Of a stretch of DNA of 64,000 nt, positions 57,205 through 64,000 are shown in pieces. The stretch is taken from positions 185,989-249,988 of the forward strand of contig VWZX01007457.1 of NCBI GenBank assembly GCA_013399015.1. The letters are read 5' to 3'. Numbering within the stretch: position 1 is the stretch's first letter; each line of letters starts with the position of its first letter. A program made the translations under genes and the position numbers. This DNA comes from Galbula dea. Lineage: Eukaryota > Chordata > Aves > Piciformes > Galbulidae. The notes under the pieces were generated by a model, which saw nothing but the letters and a program-made list of their open reading frames with translations, was not told the origin of the DNA and did not search any database.

Positions 57205-57946
57205 CTTTTTTTCTCCTTTTGGAAGAGGAGAGGCCTCTACACAACACTTTGCATCCTAAAATGAAGACTGTCTCAGAATCCAAAGGCAGGTTCAGTCCTT
57301 AGATGGTGATCACTACACCTTTAAAAAACCCAAACAGACCCAAACAACAAACTTTCACACATAAGAATCAAAACTACCTGGAGATAGCTTCTACATCATC
57401 TGAAGAGATACTTGTGAGTGCTCAGCATCCCTGAGAGTAACCCAGAGTGGTCAACAGGGATGATGTCCTCTTCTGAATCAAAACAACCTCCCCCACTCTT
57501 TGAAGTCAGAAGCAGAGTCTGACTGCAGTGGAGCTGGATCCAGCTCAAAGTCTGCATATTTCTGTTGTGGTGAGTTGTGTAAACTCCATCTGCTTCCCAG
57601 CCCCTCAGGGAAATGCCATCTTTCTGTTTTCATTATTCAGTTTGCTCTCCCTGTTGCAGTTTGCACTCAAACTCCATCACTTTTCTCAAACACAATATTT
57701 TCTGGTGCAGTGCTCAGCTGCCTCACAGAGGCCTGGGTTCCTGTGGCATCAAGCACTTTTTTAATTAAAAAGAAAATGTTATTACATCATAACCATCTCC
57801 TCTCTTTCCTTGGGAGAGCAGGATCCTGCTCTGGGGAGACAGCACAATACAGAGATCCTGAACTGCTTATCTCCTGTGAGTTTGCACTGCCTCCCTGGTT
57901 TAGACCAGACACAAAATGTGCCCAAGATGCTCATCTCTTCCATCCT
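57205..57946. other. Unique non-coding DNA
   Basis: An A/C-rich patch lies at 57320-57352. No gene is recognised. Confidence 0.5.
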
Positions 57947-58262
57947 GTTTCTCCTCCTGCTCAGCTGGAACCTCCTGGCTTCCAGTTGGTGCCCAGCGCC
58001 CCTTGGGCTGTCCCTGGACATCACTGAGCAGAGTCTGGCCCCAGCCTCTTGCCCCCAGCCTGCAGCTCTTGCTCAGCATTCAGCAGCTCCCCTCTGGGGC
58101 TGCTCTTCTCCAGGTTCAGCAGCCCCAGGGCTCTCAGCCTTTCCTCCTGCCAGAGATGCTGCAGTGCCCTCAGCATCTTCCTAGCCTCCAATGGACTCTC
58201 TCCAGCAGTTCCTTGTCTCTCTGGAACTGGGGAGCCCAGAACTGGAGCCAGGACTCCAGATG
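57947..58262 (-). mobile_element. CR1 retrotransposon, group B, lacking the 3' end
   Basis: In reverse complement this runs from 'CATCTGGAGTCCTGGCTCCA' through 'GAGCAGCCCCAGAGGGGAGC' to 'CTGAGCAGGAGGAGAAAC'. The next block ('GTTTGTTGTGAGGGTGTTGG' and the 3' UTR) is absent at the left edge, so the copy was cut at its 3' side after insertion. Confidence 0.93.
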
Positions 58263-59290
58263 TTGATGGAGTTAGCTCAGAGCAGCCAGGCAGGGCAAGC
58301 CTCCACGGCCTGAAGAACAGCAGAAAAGCAACAATAGTAATGGAACTGCACTTAACATGTGTGAATATTCCAGACTAAAACCACAGCATAACCCTTGCAA
58401 GCAACTGTCTGCACCAGTTGGTGCTGGCAGAGATTGATGACAGTGATAACCATGATGAATTGATGCTGTAATTATGAATAGATGAAGTTTTATGAGGAGA
58501 CAACAAATGTGTCACTGTTTATATCCAGCTGAAAGAGCAGTAGCATATTCCTCCACACTGTCTGCAGCTCCAGGAAGGAGCCACTCATGCAGCACTGCCT
58601 TTGGAGGATGCTTTGCCCAATGCAAATGCTTTTGCACCTGAAGAGCATCTAGAATTCCACACTGCAATTAGTCTGAAAGAGGCCAACATTACTGAGAAGT
58701 ATTTACAGCCTCTCTTGTTTGGTAGAAGCCAGGGGGGGGAAAGAAAGGGGGAAAAGGGGGGAAAAGAGAGAGAGGAGATAAAAAGAGAGAAGCCCCACAA
58801 CTTTATTCTGCAGAACCTTTAAAGAGCTTTTAAACAGCATTCTGTAAGAGTTGCCTGTGCTGAGGCTGTACAGCTAAACAAAACTACCAATGGCTTTGGG
58901 TCTCTAAACCTGTGCAGAAGTGAGTAAGAAATGGCAACGTTTGCTGATCTGGGAGCTGGAACCACAGTTCAAATACAAATCAAGTCTGGATGCTGCCAGC
59001 CAATCCTAATGCAGGTGTTTAATCAGCCTGGCAATGAGGAAAGGTGTGAACATGAGCACACATGGACTGGTGCTGAGCTGCTCTTCCTCCCACCCCCAGA
59101 CTCCACTGAGCCCCTGCCCTGCCCCTCTGCCAGGAGCTCTCAAGCACCTGATGGTGCCAGACTCCTCCTGGGCCAACCCAGCCCAGCCAAAGGCTCCCTA
59201 ACACTTTCTCTGCCCAGGGAGGTGGAGTTTGGCCAGCTGTGCTCACCAGCTCTCATTCAGCTGATGAATGAGTTTTGCCTCATCACTCAC
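58263..59290. other. Unique non-coding DNA with purine tract
   Basis: The purine tract 58730-58795 is listed separately. No gene is recognised. Confidence 0.5.
58730..58795 (+). repeat. Polypurine tract with long G runs
   Basis: Runs of eight G (58732-58739), five G and six G are separated only by A-rich spacers, then (GA)n and AAAAGAGAGAAG. A few T interrupt the 3' side. It could form a triplex or quadruplex. Confidence 0.85.
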
Positions 59291-59588
59291 TAAGGCTGAA
59301 AGGCCCCTGAGGTCAGCAAGCCCAGCTGCCAACCCAACACCCTCAGCCACCAGACCACACCACAGAGTGCCACATCTAGGTGTTTCCTGAAGCCCTCCAG
59401 GGATGGTGACCCCACCACTGCCCTGGGCAGCCTGGGCCAATGCCTAACCACTCTTTGAGCAAAGAATTTCTCCCAAATACCCAAGCTCAGCCTCCCCTGG
59501 CACAACCTGAGGCTGTTTCCTCCTGTCCTCTCACCAGTCACCTGGGAGAAGAGGCCAACCCCCACCTGGCTCCAGCCTCCTCTCAGCT
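59291..59588 (-). mobile_element. CR1 retrotransposon, group A-like older variant
   Basis: The tail is reduced ('TAAGGCTGAAAGGCCCCTGA'). 'CCAGGGATGGTGACCCCACC' and 'GGCCAATGCCTAACCACTCT', then 'AGAAGAGGCCAACCCCCACC', give the ORF2 C-terminal block. The reading 'AQRVVRHWPRLPRAVVGSPS' is open on the minus strand. It is truncated at 'CAGCCTCCTCTCAGC'. Confidence 0.92.
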
Positions 59589-60189
59589 TTCACAGAAAGA
59601 AGAGCTGCAGGCAGAGCAGTGTGCAGGGACCTAGAGCCTCCAGGAAGCAGAGTCAATTTGGGGTTTCCACCCAAGCACCACTTGGGCCCAGCCTGCTCTG
59701 TGGAAGTGAAAACAAAGGTGGGCTCCTCTGCTTAGCAAGAGAATTGATGGATTTCTGCACAATAAAGCAGCTCCTGGAAAGTGCTATTGTTTGTCTTCCC
59801 ATTTATCAGAGGAGAACAGTTTAATGTTTTGGTAGAAGGCACAAAGTGAGTATCTCTGCAGTGATGAAGGAAAATAAGCTTAGTGCTAAGGCAAATAGAA
59901 AATATTGATCTATCTTCAGGTAGTGCAGCTGAAAATCTGTTGCAAAATGTATCTTCCCCTCTGGATCAGCCTCCTTTGTCTTTTACCAACTAACCCTCTG
60001 CAGGGGAAAGTTTAACCTTGAACACAGAAGGAAAACAAATAAAGAGGGGAAAAGATAAAACCAGAGAAAACCCCAAGAATGTAGATATGGAGGCACAAAC
60101 CTGGCCCTCTGGGAGGGTCAAGGCTCCACTTTGGGAGCCAAAAAGCTGTTGAGGTGGAGGCTGGGCAGAGCAGCAACCCAATGACAGAC
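59589..60189. other. Unique non-coding DNA
   Basis: No gene is recognised. The 3' part (about 60085 on) may already belong to the following LTR remnant, whose 5' edge I cannot fix. Confidence 0.45.
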
Positions 60190-60868
60190 ACCCCCTGCTA
60201 GCCCCTGCCCCCAAGGGGAGGGAGAGGGTATGAGAGAGAGACAGACAGACTTGTGGATTGGGAAATATAACTAAAACTACTTCAATAACAATAATGATAA
60301 ATGAAATAGATACAAATATGTACAGAACCCAATCCCAAACCCAACCCCCCTTGATGGTGACTACATCACCACTGATACTGCAGCAAGGCCTCAGCAGCAG
60401 ATGAGTCAGGCTCAGGGGCTGGATCCTGGCACTGGATGCAGCAACTTAGGGATCAGGATTGGGGGTAGAACAGGCAGAGTTCTTCCCAGATGCCAACCAC
60501 CAAAGCACAGGAGCAGAGGAATACCAAGGGGGAAGAACAACCTAGCCAGGGGGGACTGACCCCCAGTTTGTATATGGAATATGATGTCTATGGGATGGAA
60601 TGCTTCAGTTGGTCAGTTTGGGGTCACCTGTCCTGTCTGCTCCTCCCTGAAGGTGCAGCCTTTACCCTGATCCAAGATTCAGCAGTGGCCTTGCTCTGCA
60701 TCCCAATCCCTGGCAGCACATCTAACCATGAGGCCTTATCCCTGCTGGGGGCTGGCAGTGGCTGTGCAAACATGCTGCTAGTTCCAGAGAGTGCAGTTTC
60801 CCAGAGGAGCTTCAGCTGAAAAGTAAAATCTCTGAACAGGATTAGTTCTGTTCTAACCCAAACCAGTG
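60190..60868 (+). mobile_element. ERVL-like avian LTR remnant
   Basis: An AT-rich block ('AATAACAATAATGATAAATG') precedes 'CCCAATCCCAAACCCAACCC'. 'TCAGTTGGTCAGTTTGGGGT' with 'CACCTGTCCTGTCTGCTCCT' follows. The end is near 'TGTTCTAACCCAAACCAGTG', where avian ERVL LTRs end in '...CCAGTACA'-like sequence. Coding regions of a retrovirus are not present. Confidence 0.72.
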
Positions 60869-61878
60869 AAGTGCTCAGCTCCTGCAGAAGCACAGCTAGG
60901 GTGGGAATCCTCTGCTCCCAGGGGGAGCTGCTGGGTCCCATCCCACAGGTGGGGCTGGGGCTCTACTGGCCTTCAGGCAGGAGATCAGAATTTGGGCACC
61001 TGGCTGCACAAAGCCACAGATCAGCTGAATCCTCCCAGTGTTATCAGCCCAGAGATTTCACAGCCTCACTGGCTGTGAGGACCCAGCTGAGATCACACAT
61101 TAGAAGCTTTTCTTTGCCCTCTGCCTTTGGTGCCTTTGCAAGAAGTGCCTAAGCAACAGAAACATTCCCCAGTATTTCTTCCCTTCCCTTCCATCACTTG
61201 CATTCTCTGCTGAAGGTCATGAACCAATCCCTGGAGTGCTTCCTGTTCTGGGACACTTCCCTCACTATTGTCACTTATTAGCTACTTGGCTTTCATTCCT
61301 ATTTACTTTAGCAGCTGGATTCAACAATCTTAGAGGTCTTCTCAAACCCAAAGGACTCAATGGTTATACACTTCAGGAGGTTTTCAGCTTCACACCTTGG
61401 CAACATCTCCAAGGCAGCATAAGAAGAAGGAGAGAAAATTACCTAGTTGGTAAAACCAGCAGCTTCACCAGTCTGAACCTCTGGGCTCCAGTTCCCTGTT
61501 AGATCTTGCCCCACCAAACCTCTGTCCCTCTCCTTCATCACCATCAGCCCATCAATCTGTTGATAAAACTCCCAGGGGCTGGATGGATGCAGAGCCAGAG
61601 AGCAGAACATTCCTCAGCAGGTATTTACACCCCACTTCTTGCCCCAGTTTGCAGGCTTCCAGGGTAGTCACAGCCCCTGCACGCTACCCAAGGGCAGCTG
61701 TGTCCTACCAGCCCAGCAGTGTCCCCTCCATCCTCTCCAGCTTCACACCTAGGGACCAGCTCCAGCTGCTCCTGCCAGGGTGGGAATTCACTGCAAAACT
61801 CACCCTTAAATATTTGCTCTCTCCCCTCTCCACCACCTGAGGCAGATACCCAGTCTGCACAAATGAGGCTGCCAGCAG
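60869..61878. other. Unique non-coding DNA
   Basis: No repeat or gene is recognised. Confidence 0.5.
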
Positions 61879-62259
61879 CTGCTGCAGTGTGGCCAGAGAA
61901 GGGCAAGGAAGGTGGGGAAGGGTCTGGAGCACAAGTGCTGTGAGGAGCAGCTGAGGGAACTGGGCTTGGTTAGTCTGGAGAAGAGGAGGCTCAGGGGAGA
62001 CCTTCTCACTCTCTGCAGCTCCCTGAGAGGAGGCCGGAGCCAGGTGGGGCTTGGGCTCTTCTCCCAAGTGACTAGAAACAGGACTAGGGGAAATGGCCTC
62101 AAGCTGTGCCAGGGGAGGTTCAAGTTGGAGATGAGGAACAATTTCTTCATGGAAAGGGTTGTCAAGGCCTGGCCCAGGCTGCCCAGGGCAGTGGTGGAGT
62201 CCTCATCCCTGGAGGGGTTCCAAAGCCCTGGAGATGTGGTGCTGAGGGCTATGGGTTAG
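61879..62259 (+). pseudogene. CR1 ORF2 C-terminal remnant, uninterrupted
   Basis: About 127 open codons read through 'GQRRARKVGKGLEH', 'LRELGLVSLEKRRLRGDLL' and 'VVKAWPRLPRAVVESSSLEG' to 'LRAMG' and stop. This is the C-terminal domain after the reverse transcriptase core. Without the upstream endonuclease and catalytic domains it cannot act as an enzyme. The only possible start inside is not a real initiation site. Confidence 0.85.
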
Positions 62260-62346
62260 TGGTGACCTGGCAGTGGAGGGTTAACAGTTGGACTTGATGA
62301 ACTTAAAGGTCTTTTCCAACCAAACAACTGTATGATTCTCTGATCC
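61879..62346 (+). mobile_element. CR1 retrotransposon, group A, 5'-truncated, best-preserved ORF2 tail
   Basis: It starts at 'GCTGCTGCAGTGTGGCCAGA' and ends with the tail 'CTGTATGATTCTCTGATCC'. There are no gaps relative to the sister copy 34680-35230. The ORF2 frame is uninterrupted from the truncation point to the group A stop at 62257-62259, suggesting a relatively young copy. Confidence 0.97.
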
Positions 62347-64000
62347 ATAGCCTGGCTGGAGCAAGTGGAAGCAAGCCTGTCTCCAGGCACTCATGCTGAC
62401 ATTAAAATCAGTAGAAATGTTGCTAACACACACAAGAGCTGAGAGAGTCACTGCCTGTGTCTGTACATGGGCAGGAACAATGGCAGCTCCTGACACCCTT
62501 CCAGTGAGTGATGGAGAAACATCAGCTCTCCTCCCTCACACACACATCACTGGAGAGGCTGAAAACAGAGCCTGGGCACCAGGCAGGGTGGAGATCTGAA
62601 AGGTAAAACCCCTGAAGGGCTGGAGGAGACAACTGGGAAGCATCCCCTGTCTCAGTAAGACAATGACTTCAGCCTCCAACTCATCCCAAACGAAGCCAAG
62701 ACTGAAACAGGAGGGAAAGGCAAGAATTTGAGCAGCCAGGCTCAACTGGCAGCAGCAGCTCTCCAGCAGACACCATGCTGGAGGTGGCAGGAGACCTGCA
62801 GAGCCAGAGTGAGAGACAGAACAGCCTCCAAAACAAACCCAGAGGGGCACACACACAGCCCAAGCAAAGTCAGCTCTTCTTCAAGCAGATTTTCCACCAG
62901 TGCCCCAAAGCAGGCAATCAATTCCAATCTAGACCAACACTTGACAAGCTCCCTGTTTATTCCAGAAGCCATGGTTTGGGATGGGATTTTCCAGGCCAGC
63001 TTGTTTGTATCTCCTCTCTGCTTTTATTAAGAGCAGGCCTGTGCCTTAATATTATTTTTCATCCTCCCAGCCACTGACAGCACATCCATCACTCCTCATA
63101 ATTGCATCTAACAAATGCTGATTTTGTCTCCAAAAGAGAAAACAGAAATATTAAAGAGCTTTTGCAGAAGGCAGGAACACCAGTGGAGAGCACATTTAAA
63201 GAGGCTGAGGAGGATGAAGCATCTCATGGTGGAGCATATGGCTGCACACAAAGCAGCACCAATTTACCCTGGCTTCAGACACGAAGCAAAGCAGCAGATG
63301 AGTGGGGCAGGGGAGCTCTGGGCCAGGAAAATGCCAGCAGCACAAGTGGAAGATGTGATCTGTTCAGTCTCCAGCACAAATGCCTCCAAACATTTCCTCA
63401 ACCCTCCCTGACTGGAAGGAAATAACTGAATTTTAGTCTCAAAAAAAACCCCTGATTAAGGCTGATTAAACACATTGCTGGGCTGCAGTTGCAGTCCAGC
63501 CACTGCCATGCACAGCCCAGGCAGCTCCTGCCATGGCATCACCTGCCAAAAGCCCTGCTGCTGCTCCAGGAAAGTTTCTCTTGCCTCAGCAAAGATGCAG
63601 CAGGGTGGGAGATCAGCTTCTCACCAGGAAGCCACGGGCACTCTCCAGGGGTGCTGAAGCAGGAGCTCTTCAGCAGAGCAGGATGAGGTTTTCTGGTGTA
63701 CTGGAGGGGTGCAGGCTGGTCCTGTCCCAGGGACAGGGCTGAAGGAAGAGGCACATCAGCCCTTTCCAGCCCACTTACACCCAGCTGCATCACTGGGGCA
63801 AACAGGGCTCAGGAACCCACCCCAGCAGACGCCTCCCAGGTGGGCAGAGGTGCCCAGCATTTCATGTGAGGACCTGGGGCTCAGTACCCAAAAGCAGGAG
63901 CTTTGATCAAACCCCTGGTGCCCTGGCAGCAGGCAGAGCACATGGCCCCTCTGCATCTCTGCACCTTCCCACTTGTTCCAGAGGTGCTGGTCAGTGGCAC
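62347..64000. other. Unique non-coding DNA
   Basis: No repeat or gene is recognised. The stretch 62990-63180 is AT-rich. Several frames of 60-107 codons on both strands have no domain-like features. The window ends inside this stretch. Confidence 0.5.

Noticed and set aside
57205..60189. Interior of a provirus between the two LTR remnants
   Set aside because: No gag, pro, pol or env-like translation in any frame. The interval holds CR1 pieces and unique DNA.
63102..63425. 107-codon plus-strand frame with charged start
   Set aside because: The overlapping second frame (63115-63411) is almost equally long, and no domain or splice context is visible.
1..64000. Host exons, tRNA, rRNA, CpG-island promoter or CRISPR-like array
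   Set aside because: I found no cloverleaf with A/B boxes, no CpG-dense stretch, no regularly spaced direct repeats with unique spacers, and no conserved protein segment outside CR1.

Overview
The window looks like bird nuclear DNA without a recognisable gene. The evidence is its repeat content. I count about 42 pieces of CR1 (chicken repeat 1) non-LTR retrotransposon, nearly all 5'-truncated. Most carry the diagnostic 3' end, which reads 'GGTTGGAA.GGACCT...' on the minus strand or '...TTCCAACC...ATTCTGTGATTCT' on the plus strand. I also see three remnants of an ERVL-like avian LTR. There is no CpG island, tRNA, rRNA or CRISPR array, and no open frame I would call a host gene. My CR1 intervals sum to about 11 kb, roughly 17% of the window. 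That is dense for a bird and fits lineages known for CR1 expansion (woodpeckers and allies, hornbills and hoopoes). The lineage is an inference, not an identification.

Three CR1 groups can be separated by eye. Group A ends its reading frame in ...RAMG-stop and has a short 3' UTR containing 'TTAGTGGTGACCTGGCAGTG'. Group B carries 'GTGTTGGAGCCCTGGCCCAG' and 'CTGTGGGTGACCCTGCTGGA', and its reading frame runs on to the 3' terminus. The remaining copies (group C) are older and mixed. Several A and B copies still show the C-terminal part of CR1 ORF2 downstream of the reverse transcriptase core. About 28 pieces lie on the minus strand and 14 on the plus.

Layout: 1-12 kb has scattered CR1s, including a 5'-to-5' inverted group A pair at 4.0-4.6 kb. 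The stretch 12-16.9 kb is the longest repeat-poor part except for 39.2-44.7 kb. 16.9-23 kb has A, B and C copies plus two small tandem repeats. 23-27.7 kb is mostly unique, with a G-rich minisatellite at 26.1-26.4 kb. 27.7-36.5 kb is CR1-dense, with a second inverted pair and a head-to-tail junction at 32.8 kb. 44.7-54.5 kb is the densest part and holds four same-strand group B copies within 4.4 kb. 54-64 kb contains two plus-strand ERVL-like LTR remnants and, at 61.9 kb, a group A copy with the best-preserved ORF2 tail.

The region is most simply intergenic or deep intronic. I found no operon-like or system-like gene set. The points worth a second look concern how the repeats are arranged.
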